64,000 bases of DNA, taken from positions 1 through 64,000 of the forward strand of contig CANGLD010000001.1 of NCBI GenBank assembly GCA_947454475.1, in the 5' to 3' direction. The position numbers were made by a program, and so were the translations under genes. This document shows positions 55,798-64,000 of the stretch, one piece after another; within the stretch, counting starts at the first letter, position 1, and the number at the start of each line of letters is the position of its first letter. The DNA comes from Oxalobacteraceae bacterium. Lineage in GTDB: Bacteria; Pseudomonadota; Gammaproteobacteria; Burkholderiales; Burkholderiaceae_D. A model generated the notes under the pieces. The model had not been told where the DNA came from and searched no databases. It saw only the letters and a list, made by a program, of their open reading frames with translations.

Positions 55798-56672
55798 GAT
55801 TACTGTTAGCGCTAATGTGGTTGTTGCACTGGCTACCTTTACCTCTACTAGGACGTATTGGTAAAGGCATAGGCAGCTTATTATTTGTGTTCATGCGTAA
55901 GCGTAGACACATCACACTCACGAATTTGCAACTTTGTTTACCTAACCTGACACAAGCTGAAAGACTGCATCTCGCGCGCAGCCATTTTCAATATTTCGCT
56001 CGTAGCGTATTAGAGCGCAGCATCTTATGGTGGGCCACACCTGCGCGACTATCTCGCTTAATTCAAGTCGTCTCTCCAGTACCGATTCAACAAATGATGA
56101 ATCGCCCCACGATTTTTCTTTGCCCCCATTTTGTTTGCCTCGAAGTTGCGGGTGTCGCCATCACGATGCAAGCACCTGCCTGCTCTATTTATACAAAACA
56201 GCGCAATAAAATTTTTGATGCGGCTTTACGTAAAGGACGTTTGCGCTTCACACCGGATGAAAATAATTTACTGTCACGCGAAGCTGGGGTTAAACCTATT
56301 ATTCGCGCTATGAAAAGTGGTCGAGCTTTTTTGATGTTGCCTGATATGGACTTTGGTGTGCGCGACTCTATATTCACATCTTTTTTTGGTGTTTCAGCTG
56401 CGACCTTAACTTCTCCGGCACGCTTAACGACTGCAACCGATGGGCAAATCATTCCTGTTGTCACTCGGTTTTTACCTTCTTATCAAGGGTGGCAAGTTAT
56501 TTTTTATCCGCCATGGGAAAACTATCCTGGCACTGATCTCAATGCAGCTACTCGCCGGATGAACGCCTTTATAGAAGAACGTGTACTAGAATCACCTGCA
56601 GAATATTTTTGGTCGCACAAGAGATTTAAAACGCGACCTGAAGGCGAAAAAAATGTTTATGCAATAGATTAA
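55794..56672 (+). CDS. LpxL/HtrB family lipid A acyltransferase (second copy)
   Basis: A 292-residue relative of the preceding gene. It has a hydrophobic N-terminus (LLLALMWLLHWLPLPLLGRIGKGIGSLLFVFM), the H-x4-E catalytic motif in LCPHFVCLEVAG, and the family motifs YTKQRNK, MLPDMDFG and SPAEYFWSHKRFKT. GTG start at 55794 overlaps the first copy. The pair may place different acyl chains on lipid A, as LpxL and LpxM or LpxP do, but which position each one serves is not readable. dapF follows after 56 bases. Confidence 0.92.
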   Translation: MRLLLALMWLLHWLPLPLLGRIGKGIGSLLFVFMRKRRHITLTNLQLCLPNLTQAERLHLARSHFQYFARSVLERSILWWATPARLSRLIQVVSPVPIQQMMNRPTIFLCPHFVCLEVAGVAITMQAPACSIYTKQRNKIFDAALRKGRLRFTPDENNLLSREAGVKPIIRAMKSGRAFLMLPDMDFGVRDSIFTSFFGVSAATLTSPARLTTATDGQIIPVVTRFLPSYQGWQVIFYPPWENYPGTDLNAATRRMNAFIEERVLESPAEYFWSHKRFKTRPEGEKNVYAID

Positions 56673-56728
56673 CGTAGCTTACCCTCACACAGCTCTCCTA
56701 CAAACTGCTTGCGACTTATAATTAACTC

Positions 56729-57580
56729 ATGACTCTTAAATTTACAAAAATGCATGGCGCAGGCAATGATTTCATTGTGATTGATGCTATCAATCAGTCA
56801 GTCAATCTCACTAGCGACTTATGCAAACAACTTGCAGACCGTCGCTTTGGCATAGGCGCTGATCAAATTTTATTAGTTGAAAAATCACACACTAAAGACG
56901 TTGATTTTCGCTATCGCATTTTTAACTCAGATGGTAGCGAAGTCGAGCAGTGTGGAAATGGTGCGCGCGCTTTTGTTAAATTTGTTGTTGATAAAGGTTT
57001 GACAGATCAACGTCAAATCAAAGTTGAAACGATGGCTGGCACTATCGCACCAAAACTAGAAGAAGATGGACGCATTACTGTGGACATGGGCGCACCTATT
57101 TTTTCTCCGAATCTCATTCCATTTGATGCACAAGGTTTGCAAAGCAGACAACAGCATGCTGCTGCTTTATGGCCGTTAAAGATTGGTGATGCAAGCGTTG
57201 AACTGTGTGTTGTTTCCATGGGCAATCCCCATGCAGTGCAGATAGTGCCTGATGCTGAAACCGCTGATGTTTTGCAATCAGGCCCTCTGATAGAAAATCA
57301 TGTTCGATTTCCTAAAAGAGTGAATGCAGGCTTCATGCAAATTGTGGATCGTCATCACATACACTTACGCGTTTATGAACGAGGTGCTGGTGAGACTTTG
57401 TCTTGTGGTACTGGAGCTTGTGCAGCAGCAGTAAGTGGCATACAACGTGGTGTGCTTGATTCGCCTGTGAAAGTTACCACGCACGGAGGAACTTTGTCGA
57501 TTGCTTGGGCTGGCGATCAACAATCTGTGATGATGACTGGTCCTGCTATGAATGTGTTTGAGGGCAGCATAGAAATTTAA
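56729..57580 (+). CDS. dapF: Diaminopimelate epimerase
   Basis: DapF converts LL- to meso-diaminopimelate for lysine and peptidoglycan synthesis. The 283-residue protein has [33 protein letters not shown] (first catalytic Cys), MGNPHAV, and [20 protein letters not shown] (second Cys). Each cysteine pairs across the active site as proton donor and acceptor. It belongs to the dapF-DUF484-xerC group seen in many proteobacteria, here split by two inserted genes. It is convergent with the Sel1 gene. Confidence 0.97.
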   Translation: MTLKFTKMHGAGNDFIVIDAINQSVNLTSDLCKQLADRRFGIGADQILLVEKSHTKDVDFRYRIFNSDGSEVEQCGNGARAFVKFVVDKGLTDQRQIKVETMAGTIAPKLEEDGRITVDMGAPIFSPNLIPFDAQGLQSRQQHAAALWPLKIGDASVELCVVSMGNPHAVQIVPDAETADVLQSGPLIENHVRFPKRVNAGFMQIVDRHHIHLRVYERGAGETLSCGTGACAAAVSGIQRGVLDSPVKVTTHGGTLSIAWAGDQQSVMMTGPAMNVFEGSIEI

Positions 57581-57616
57581 AGTTCGTTGAGAATATTGAT
57601 GTATAAGGCATTCACT

Positions 57617-59176
57617 TTAAGCACAGAGTGAATTGTTTAAGCTATGCCTTTTACGCGCGCTCATTAAATTTCGGAAACGATATAAACGCTGCCTATAATT
57701 TCCTTCTGCTGCGGTTGCATGCTCACTAAATTTTTCTCTTAATTGCTCAAATCTATCGAGTACTTGACGCTGCTCACCCGTTTTGATTTCTATTAATCGA
57801 CGCCGGCTTCTAGGATGTTCTTCTCGTATATCTACTTCTAAGCAATGCCCATGATCTGCTGATTCTATTTCTAACAGCAAGGCCTCTGCTCGCGTCAATC
57901 CAAACCAATAACCTAGCTCTATACGTACTGCTAAAAATGGATATTGCGCACTCAGCTCCCGATTAAATTTTTCTCTCGCACTACGAGCCCATTCTGAAAG
58001 TCGTACAGGTTGTGTGATTTTTTTTATCAGCTTAGTCGCTTCTGTACTACCTTGATCGCGCGCTTGTTGTAACCAATACAAAGCTCGTATATCGGAACGC
58101 GGATCATTTCTTCTTCCACGCCATGCTGCCAATCCTAATTCTAATTGCGCACGCATATGTCCAGTTTTTGCAGCCATCTCTAAATGTCTGCGAGCCTCTG
58201 CTAAACAGCGTCTAGAAAATTCTGGCTTAAGATAAATACGCGACATGACGTACCATGCTGCTGACAAACCTTGTTCTGCTGCTTGCGATAACCAACGTAT
58301 CGCTTTTTTGTAGTGCGCCACACCCGGTATGGCATTAATCTTTGCGCCCGTATGGTCCATACGTGCCATCCACAAACCCAAAGAAAATTGGGCTTTGCTT
58401 TCTCCTGACTCTGCCAATATTTTTAAATACCTATCAATTAAATTGATATTGGTATCCATAGTCATGAGCAATGATGTCGCACAACGTGAAAAAATCTGTA
58501 GATCTTGCTCAGTAAATGACTTACGTTTTAATGCTGACGTCATTGCACGACGCTCACACTCTTGCGCTATCGGTAAAGCCCAAAATAAATATTTCACATA
58601 ATCAAATTCACGCCATGCACAATCTGCCATTAATCTTTGTGCGTCCACGATCCCACCTTTTGCAGCACGTGCCGCCCATTCCAATGCTATGGATCGCCTA
58701 TCCATAATTTCTTTATTCAGTCCTATAGGTGAGCGCGCTGCAAATTCCTTTGCGCCTTTTTGTTGCGCAAGCAACCACTGTCCTTGCGACAAGCCTGACT
58801 CAGCAGCGAAATGTAATGCCTGCAATGCTTTTTGTTGCAATGTGTGATGCGCTCGTGTCCAGTTAGCAAATACCAGCATCGCTAGTACTAAACCTGCACC
58901 GGGTTGTCCTTCTTCGAATGCACGCTCATACCAGATTGCTGCCCTCAATGGCTCACCAACTTGTGATGACACTTCGAATGGAATGTGAGCGCCTATCAAA
59001 ATCCATGCATCTCTTTGGTTTTGTTCAGCTGCTCTTTCTAACCAATGCAAAGCAGTAGATAAACTTTTCGGTAATCCCCCGCCACCAAATAAATAACGTT
59101 TGCCCAATGCAAGTTGTGCGACAGCTTGACCAGCTCTTGCGGCACGAATAATCAGTAATTCATCACGATTTGCCAT
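57617..59176 (-). CDS. Sel1-repeat protein with an unassigned C-terminal region
   Basis: A 519-residue protein. The N-terminal 400 residues carry several Sel1 repeats of the A-x-x-x-L-G-x-x-Y type, for example VAQLALGKRYLFGGGGLPKSLSTALHWLERAAEQ and KAQFSLGLWMARM...KKAIRWLSQAAEQG. Sel1 repeats form helical protein-binding scaffolds. The last 110 residues (RIELGYWFGLTRAEALLLEIESADHGHCLEVDIREEHPRSRRRLIEIKTG and beyond) match no family I recognise. No signal peptide or membrane helix is seen. It sits between dapF and the porin on the opposite strand. Role unknown. Confidence 0.78.
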   Translation of the reverse strand: MANRDELLIIRAARAGQAVAQLALGKRYLFGGGGLPKSLSTALHWLERAAEQNQRDAWILIGAHIPFEVSSQVGEPLRAAIWYERAFEEGQPGAGLVLAMLVFANWTRAHHTLQQKALQALHFAAESGLSQGQWLLAQQKGAKEFAARSPIGLNKEIMDRRSIALEWAARAAKGGIVDAQRLMADCAWREFDYVKYLFWALPIAQECERRAMTSALKRKSFTEQDLQIFSRCATSLLMTMDTNINLIDRYLKILAESGESKAQFSLGLWMARMDHTGAKINAIPGVAHYKKAIRWLSQAAEQGLSAAWYVMSRIYLKPEFSRRCLAEARRHLEMAAKTGHMRAQLELGLAAWRGRRNDPRSDIRALYWLQQARDQGSTEATKLIKKITQPVRLSEWARSAREKFNRELSAQYPFLAVRIELGYWFGLTRAEALLLEIESADHGHCLEVDIREEHPRSRRRLIEIKTGEQRQVLDRFEQLREKFSEHATAAEGNYRQRLYRFRNLMSARKRHSLNNSLCA

Positions 59177-59546
59177 GTTTCTAATGCAACTCCAGCTAAT
59201 TTAGTTGAATGGCTTCAGGCGAAATTGCCGCCCAGCCTAGGCTTTTTGATGACGTACCCACCCACAACCAGCATTTAGTTTTTTTAGTCAGACAAAGCGC
59301 TTGCTGAAATCGTAGTACGCCACAAAAGTTATCAAATTGAGAAGCTCAACTGTGCGCTTTAGCTGGCTATCGCGTCAATGCGCTTAGTAGGAATAAAACA
59401 ACAGCGCCTAGCGAAGCAGATTGTTTCGTCCAAGTTCATCGTGAATTGAACGCCGCGCTTTAAAACAGTTTCCATTTAAGAAATTAATGTTCAGCCATCC
59501 GACTTCTACGGATTTTCAACAAACGTTCATTTCTGAGGATGGAAAA
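59177..59546 (+). other. Porin upstream region
   Basis: 370 bases between the divergent Sel1 and porin genes. No gene is supported. A TTGAAC-like hexamer lies at 59446-59451, but no matching -10 at normal spacing was found. The region probably holds both the porin and Sel1 promoters; no known operator was recognised. The ORF track adds 20 codons ahead of the porin from here, which is not supported. Confidence 0.5.
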
Positions 59547-60617
59547 ATGAAAAAATCAATCGCTGCACTCGCCGTTGCCGGCACCCTGTGTGGATGGGCT
59601 CAAGCTCAATCTGCAGTCAATATTTACGGCATAGTTGATATGGGTTACGTCAACGAACGTGGCGGTGCTGCAGGCTCAAACAGCAAACTCACTAGCGGAG
59701 CACAATCGGGTACCCGTCTAGGCTTTAAAGGCACTGAAGATTTAGGCGACGGCATGAAAGCCCTGTTCGTGCTGGAGACCAGTGTAAAAACAGATGAGGG
59801 TGGTTTCAATCAAAACGGTACTGCATTCGGTAGACAAACTTTTGTGGGACTACAAAGCGACGGTGGCACACTGACTCTGGGTCGTCAGTACACTCCTTAC
59901 TTCCTGACCATCAATGCAGCCGATCCTTTTGCTTCCGGTACGGCTGGCACCGCACTGAATCTGTTCCCTAATGCGGGTAATGCTAACCGCATGAATAACT
60001 CCGTCAAATACGCCACACCAAACATTGATGGCTTTAGCGGCGAAATCGCTTATGGCTTCGGCGAAGTACAAGGCAGTAGCGAAAAAAATCGTCAAATCGG
60101 TGGTTCTTTAGGTTACGCAGCCAATGCGTTCAGTATCAAACTAGCGCATCACAATGTACGTAATGCGACTGACACTGATACAGCAAAAAATACATTATTG
60201 GGCGCCACTTGGGATTTGGAAGTTGCCAAGATTTTTGCTGCTATTAGTGATAATCGTGGCATAGCTAGCTCACTATACCCAAGCACACTTACATTAACTC
60301 CAAATCTCAATCCATATGGTTTACCTACCAATCCAGTCGCTTCTAGCAAAACGCGTGACTTCCTGATTGGTTTAAGTGTGCCTATCGAAAAACATACTTT
60401 CTTATTTTCTTATATCAACAAGGATGATCGCGTTGCGAACAATGATGCTAACCAGGTCGCGATTGGTTACACCTATGCTTTATCCAAGCAAACCAATCTG
60501 TATGCAGCTTACGCGCGTATCAACAATAAAAATCAAGCCTCTTACACTGTAGGCAATAACTCTGAACCTGGTTCAGGCAACAAGGCGCTAAATCTTGGTG
60601 TACGCGTTTTATTCTGA
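59547..60617 (+). CDS. Gram-negative porin (Burkholderiales type)
   Basis: An outer-membrane beta-barrel allowing diffusion of small solutes. The 356-residue product has a signal peptide MKKSIAALAVAGTLCGWAQA|QSAVNIYGIVDMGYV. Mature features are SGTRLGFKGTEDLGDGMKALFVLET, AFGRQTFVGLQSDGGTLTLGRQYTPYF, and a C-terminal strand ending in phenylalanine (NLGVRVLF), needed for barrel assembly by Bam. I chose ATG 59547, preceded by GAGG, over the track start at 59487. A terminator lies at 60711-60734. It interrupts the usual dapF-DUF484 order. Confidence 0.94.
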   Translation: MKKSIAALAVAGTLCGWAQAQSAVNIYGIVDMGYVNERGGAAGSNSKLTSGAQSGTRLGFKGTEDLGDGMKALFVLETSVKTDEGGFNQNGTAFGRQTFVGLQSDGGTLTLGRQYTPYFLTINAADPFASGTAGTALNLFPNAGNANRMNNSVKYATPNIDGFSGEIAYGFGEVQGSSEKNRQIGGSLGYAANAFSIKLAHHNVRNATDTDTAKNTLLGATWDLEVAKIFAAISDNRGIASSLYPSTLTLTPNLNPYGLPTNPVASSKTRDFLIGLSVPIEKHTFLFSYINKDDRVANNDANQVAIGYTYALSKQTNLYAAYARINNKNQASYTVGNNSEPGSGNKALNLGVRVLF

Positions 60618-60710
60618 TCGTATGATTGAAGGGATAGAAAGCTTCCCTTGTATGTTGTTTAGCTTTCTGATTCATTGACTGTAACCGTTTTAATCTCCTC
60701 TGTAATTCAT

Positions 60711-60734
60711 GGGCACCTAAGGGTGCCCTTTTTT
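60711..60734 (+). terminator. Terminator after the porin gene
   Basis: GGGCACC and GGTGCCC form a seven-pair stem around TAAG, followed by a run of seven T. It lies about 93 bases after the porin stop. The rest of the 316-base gap to DUF484 shows one further hairpin (GTCCAAG-AGCG-CTTGGAC at 60854-60871) without T, and no gene. Confidence 0.92.
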
Positions 60735-60933
60735 TATGGGCGAGTATTTTTATGTCTAGTCTTGTAGGCTCTGACCAGTACAAATCTTCCTCTAGTAAAG
60801 ACAGCCATATTTCATCTACTCTTTTCCTCGCAGGTAGAGGTAGAATGCACGCAGTCCAAGAGCGCTTGGACCTCAGTAAATAGCTGTGCCTCATGTGCAC
60901 CTATTTGATTATCAACATAAGAATGAACTATCT

Positions 60934-61602
60934 ATGACCGCAACGCTAGACGCTCGCTCAGTTGCTCTTTATCTGAAAGACAATCCTCGTTTTTTTGATG
61001 ACCATCCTGAGCTCCTCACTGGACTTAGACTCACCACTCAGCTTGGTGGTCGTACTGTCTCCCTACAAGAGCGACAAGCTGAAATTTTGCGTGAAAAACT
61101 CAAAGGTTTAGAGCTCAAGCTTTCCCATCTCAATCGCATAGCAAAAGAAAATGATGCCATCATGGCTAAATTTCATCTTTGGGTCGACGCCTTACTGCTA
61201 TCGCATGACACGAGCAAATCGCCAGACACTTTATTAACCGCCATGCGCGAAGGTTTCGATATACAAAGTGTGAGCCTACGTTTGTGGGATGTGGCTGATG
61301 AACATGCAAGCGCATGGTTTGCACAAAAAGTCAGTGATGAAACACGCGAGTTTGCTAATCAGTTGCATCAACCTTATTGTGGGCCAGCCTCGGGACAACC
61401 AGGTGTTGTTTGGTTGGATGATGCCGCTTCTATGCAATCCGTTGCTTTGCTTAGCTTGCAGCATTTATCTAGCAAAAAAAGTTTTGGTTTGTTAGTCCTG
61501 GGATCAACTGATTCACAGCGTTTTTCAGCTGACCTAGCTACAGATTTTTTATCACGCATTGCTCACACAGCCAGTGCGGCATTGCAAATTATGGTGAAAT
61601 AA
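60934..61602 (+). CDS. DUF484 family protein (GAF-like)
   Basis: A 222-residue protein beginning MTATLDARSVALYLKDNPRFFDDHPELLTGLRL, typical of the family (YLKxNPxFF). A coiled-coil stretch REKLKGLELKLSHLNRIAKENDAIM follows, then a GAF-like C-terminal domain with VALLSLQHLSSKKSFGLLVLGSTDSQRFS. I chose ATG 60934 over the track start at 60886 because the family begins here. Its neighbour xerC starts ten bases after the stop. The dapF-DUF484-xerC link is conserved in proteobacteria, but DUF484 has no proven function. Confidence 0.92.
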   Translation: MTATLDARSVALYLKDNPRFFDDHPELLTGLRLTTQLGGRTVSLQERQAEILREKLKGLELKLSHLNRIAKENDAIMAKFHLWVDALLLSHDTSKSPDTLLTAMREGFDIQSVSLRLWDVADEHASAWFAQKVSDETREFANQLHQPYCGPASGQPGVVWLDDAASMQSVALLSLQHLSSKKSFGLLVLGSTDSQRFSADLATDFLSRIAHTASAALQIMVK

Positions 61603-61611
61603 CTATCGCCT

Positions 61612-62580
61612 GTGAGTAATACTGCTGATCAGAATGTCATTCAAGATTATCTGCATTATTTGCAGATACAAAGGCAGTATTCTGCTCACACGATTAGTAA
61701 TTACCAGCGCGATCTCTTGCAATTAGTCACATTAGCAAGTGATCAAAATACTTTAGCGAAGCTAACCCATTTCGATATACGTCGCTACACAAGCAAGCTC
61801 CATGCACTTGGTCTGTCGGCCGCGACAATCGCTAGAAAATTATCCGCATGGCGAGGATTTTTTTCTTGGCTAGCGCATCGTCAAGCCATGGAATCGAATC
61901 CTGTCACTGGTGTGAAAGCACCGAAACGCGGCAAAGCTCTGCCAAAAGCATTAAGCGTAGATGATGCTATGCATTTAGTAAAAAGCACGCTTTCAGATGC
62001 CGAAGAAAATTCTCCTGATGTCATCTGCAATGCCGCTATGTTTGAATTGCTTTATTCAAGCGGCTTACGAGTTTCTGAATTAACCAGTCTAGATATTAGC
62101 TATACAAAAAATACCGAGCATCTATCAACAGCGTGGATAGATCTCAGCTCAGCAGAAGTTACTGTCACAGGCAAAGGAAACAAACGGCGTAGTGTCCCTA
62201 TGGGCGCAGCAGCTGTCACTGCTCTACGAAATTGGATAGAAGTACGAAATACATTTATTTCACAAATTGCTAACGCTGATACCGCAGCACTTTTTTTGAC
62301 TAGTCGAGGCAAACGTATGACGCCGCGCATAGTACAAGAGCGCTTGAAAAAACATGCCCGCTTAATTGGTATACCGAGCAATGTTCATCCTCATGTTTTA
62401 CGTCATTCATTTGCCTCTCATGTTTTACAATCTTCAGGAGATTTGCGGGCTGTACAAGAAATGCTAGGTCACGCATCTATCGCATCCACACAGGTATACA
62501 CTTCTTTAGATTTTCAAAGATTAGCGCAAGTGTATGATGCAGCACATCCTAGAGCTAAAAAACAAAACAGCCCTAGCTAA
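61612..62580 (+). CDS. xerC: Tyrosine recombinase XerC
   Basis: XerC acts with XerD at the dif site to resolve chromosome dimers. The 322-residue protein has the N-terminal SAM-like core-binding domain (DYLHYLQIQRQYSAHTISNYQRDLLQL), and the catalytic domain with R in SSGLRVSELTSLD, K in VTGKGNKRRSVPMG, the H-x-x-R pair in HPHVLRHSFASH, the later H in LGHASIASTQVYTSL, and the catalytic Tyr in that motif. The start is GTG at 61612. It follows DUF484, as in the classic dapF-DUF484-xerC order. Confidence 0.95.
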   Translation: MSNTADQNVIQDYLHYLQIQRQYSAHTISNYQRDLLQLVTLASDQNTLAKLTHFDIRRYTSKLHALGLSAATIARKLSAWRGFFSWLAHRQAMESNPVTGVKAPKRGKALPKALSVDDAMHLVKSTLSDAEENSPDVICNAAMFELLYSSGLRVSELTSLDISYTKNTEHLSTAWIDLSSAEVTVTGKGNKRRSVPMGAAAVTALRNWIEVRNTFISQIANADTAALFLTSRGKRMTPRIVQERLKKHARLIGIPSNVHPHVLRHSFASHVLQSSGDLRAVQEMLGHASIASTQVYTSLDFQRLAQVYDAAHPRAKKQNSPS

Positions 62581-62654
62581 AACTGCAAACTCTCACACCC
62601 GCTTTTGCAGAATAATTCACCATCATCAGCTATTATTTTTTACATTAAGACCCT

Positions 62655-63707
62655 ATGTCACTCATTCCTACCACCATACTCACTGGCTTTCTCGGCGCTG
62701 GTAAAACTACTTTACTCAATCGCATACTGCATGAAGCGCATGGACAAAAAATCGCCGTTATTGAAAATGAATTTGGTGAAGAAAATATAGACAATGAAAT
62801 TCTTGTACAAGACAGTCGCGAACAAATTATAGAAATGAATAACGGTTGTATCTGCTGCACTGTGAGAGGTGATTTAATCGCAGCGCTGAGTGAGCTTGCA
62901 CGCAAACGATTAGCTGGTGAACTCCATTTTGATCGCGTAGTGATAGAAACAACCGGCTTAGCGAATCCCGGCCCTGTTGCGCAGACTTTTTTTATGGATG
63001 AAGAAATCGGTACGCATTATTTATTAGATGGCGTCATCACCATCGTCGATGCTAGCCATGCAATGCAGCAGCTAGATCAATATCAAGAAGCACAGCGACA
63101 AATTGGTTTTGCAGATCGTATGCTGCTCTCAAAAACTGATTTAGTCGAAGCGAATCAACTAGCCGCATTAGAAACACGACTAAAACGCATTAATCCTCGC
63201 GCGCCTATTGGGAAAAGTAATTTTGGCACCTCGCCCATCGCGGAAATTTTCGATATACGCGGCTTTAATCTGAACGAGAAATTAGAAATTGATCCCGATT
63301 TTTTAAAGGCTGATGAACATACCCATGATTGTGATGATCACTGCGATCACGATCATGATCATGCTGCACACCATCATCACCATGATCATGCTGGACATAC
63401 TCACACTGATGAGATTGCTGCCTTTGTCTTTCGGAGCGACCAACCATTTGACCCCGCGCGCCTAGAAGAATTCGTAGGCAGCATCGTCAAAGTTTATGGC
63501 CCTCGTATGCTGCGCTACAAAGGCATACTCTGGTTACAAGGTGCAGAACGTAAAGTTATCTTCCAAGGCGTGCATCAGACTATGGGGAGCGATCTGGGGG
63601 CAAAATGGAGCGCGGAGGAAAAAAAGGGAAGCAAAATCGTGTTTATTGGACAAGCATTGCCAAAACAGATATTTCTGGAAGGCTTAGAACAATGCCTGAT
63701 TTCATAG
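62655..63707 (+). CDS. COG0523 CobW-family GTPase with His-rich metal region
   Basis: A G3E GTPase metallochaperone of the YjiA/ZigA type, which passes zinc or another metal to client proteins. The 350-residue protein has G1 GFLGAGKTTLLNRIL, the CxCC metal motif in NNGCICCTVRGDLI, the switch region ETTGLANPGPVAQTF, and SKTDLV as G4. Between about residues 218 and 252 is a run rich in His and Asp (HTHDCDDHCDHDHDHAAHHHHHDH), a metal-binding stretch. The C-terminal CobW_C domain follows. The neighbour to the right is not visible; zinc-related genes are often near such proteins. Confidence 0.92.
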   Translation: MSLIPTTILTGFLGAGKTTLLNRILHEAHGQKIAVIENEFGEENIDNEILVQDSREQIIEMNNGCICCTVRGDLIAALSELARKRLAGELHFDRVVIETTGLANPGPVAQTFFMDEEIGTHYLLDGVITIVDASHAMQQLDQYQEAQRQIGFADRMLLSKTDLVEANQLAALETRLKRINPRAPIGKSNFGTSPIAEIFDIRGFNLNEKLEIDPDFLKADEHTHDCDDHCDHDHDHAAHHHHHDHAGHTHTDEIAAFVFRSDQPFDPARLEEFVGSIVKVYGPRMLRYKGILWLQGAERKVIFQGVHQTMGSDLGAKWSAEEKKGSKIVFIGQALPKQIFLEGLEQCLIS

Positions 63708-64000
63708 GGTTTTCGCAGCTCACTTAGCCTAAGAATGGTACTAATTCCTTGATTCAAATACATTTTCCACTAAAGAAACATTTAGTCCATTGATCAATGC
63801 CAGCATAAAATTTTAGGCGCAAAGTGACCAAAAATAGATTAAATACTCATCACGACTAGCCACAAAGCCATTACAATAGCCCCCGATTTTAAAAAACCGC
63901 TGCACCTCACATTGTGACGTGTAGCACCAAGCAGTAAATTTGGCTGCTATCTGGTTACACATAGATGGAAGTCGAGTTCTGCAAAGTAGGGCGAGTGATG
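63708..64000 (+). other. Region after the COG0523 gene, possible start of a further gene
   Basis: 293 bases with no complete gene. A TACAAT hexamer at 63872-63877 could be a -10 element, and an ATG at 63965 opens a frame (MEVEFCKVGRVM) that is still open at the window edge, with a second in-frame ATG at the final three bases. In Burkholderiales dksA often follows a COG0523 gene, but these few residues do not show that. No terminator for the GTPase gene was seen. Confidence 0.35.

Noticed and set aside
60520-60900. 126-residue minus strand ORF over the porin end and terminator
   Set aside because: It crosses the porin 3' end, its terminator and an unrelated hairpin; nothing supports translation.

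Overview
The window is bacterial chromosome, almost certainly from a betaproteobacterium of the order Burkholderiales. The gene orders lolB-ispE-tRNA-Gln-prs-rplY-pth, ftsY-ftsE-ftsX-rpoH, the long cta operon (subunit II fused to cytochrome c, Cox11-type CtaG, DUF2970, DUF2909, SURF1), metK-SAH riboswitch-ahcY-phage-holin-like-metF, a PhaM-like granule protein and a Burkholderiales-type porin all fit. The DNA looks AT-richer than most Burkholderiales, which would suit a lower-GC Oxalobacteraceae- or Polynucleobacter-like lineage, but the family cannot be fixed by reading alone. I saw no insertion sequence, prophage, CRISPR array or integron. This is essentially core genome with one interesting accessory-like block.

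Layout. 0-4.2 kb: outer-membrane lipoprotein insertion (lolB), isoprenoid synthesis (ispE), tRNA-Gln(UUG), PRPP synthase, ribosomal protein L25, peptidyl-tRNA hydrolase. 4.5-11 kb: an H-NS-type protein, a sugar-transferase homologue that lacks the usual catalytic Asp-Glu pair, ychF, then a leftward unit of two M16 peptidase homologues, rsmD, coaD and a 4Fe-4S ferredoxin. 11-15 kb: ftsY, ftsE, ftsX and rpoH, with a perfect CIRCE operator in front of rpoH. 14.9-24.4 kb: a leftward block for the aa3-type cytochrome c oxidase (ctaC, ctaD, a 36-residue protein absent from the ORF track, ctaG, DUF2970, ctaE) and for its assembly and haem a synthesis (SURF1, a thioredoxin-fold protein, ctaA, ctaB, SCO).

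24.5-38.4 kb: a BioC-like methyltransferase, comF, trmL and a periplasmic copper chaperone. Then comes a set of genes of the kind linked to light and singlet-oxygen stress: a di-iron desaturase-like protein and a 4Fe-4S photolyase leftward; glutathione peroxidase, FAD amine oxidase-like protein, DUF1365, Cfa-type methyltransferase, chalcone-isomerase-like protein, MFS transporter, DUF3833 lipoprotein, short-chain dehydrogenase and NTF2-like protein rightward. A PhaM-like protein closes the block. The set looks like an operon that repairs DNA and modifies unsaturated membrane lipids.

38.6-50 kb: two tandem DUF3108 proteins, queC, a fused indolepyruvate ferredoxin oxidoreductase, a four-EF-hand secreted protein, cca, an NDUFA9-like epimerase and a soluble lytic transglycosylase. 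50-54.8 kb: the folate/methyl cycle (5-formyltetrahydrofolate cyclo-ligase, metF, ahcY, metK), with an SAH riboswitch ahead of ahcY. 54.9-64 kb: two overlapping LpxL-type acyltransferases, dapF, a Sel1-repeat protein, a porin, DUF484, xerC and a His-rich COG0523 GTPase. The last 293 bases carry no complete gene.

The most useful new observations are the CIRCE operator at rpoH, the SAH riboswitch (which shows the ORF-track ahcY start to be wrong), the photo-oxidative/lipid cluster, the active-site-poor sugar transferase and the unlisted small cytochrome-oxidase protein. All functional calls come from reading motifs; no database search was run.
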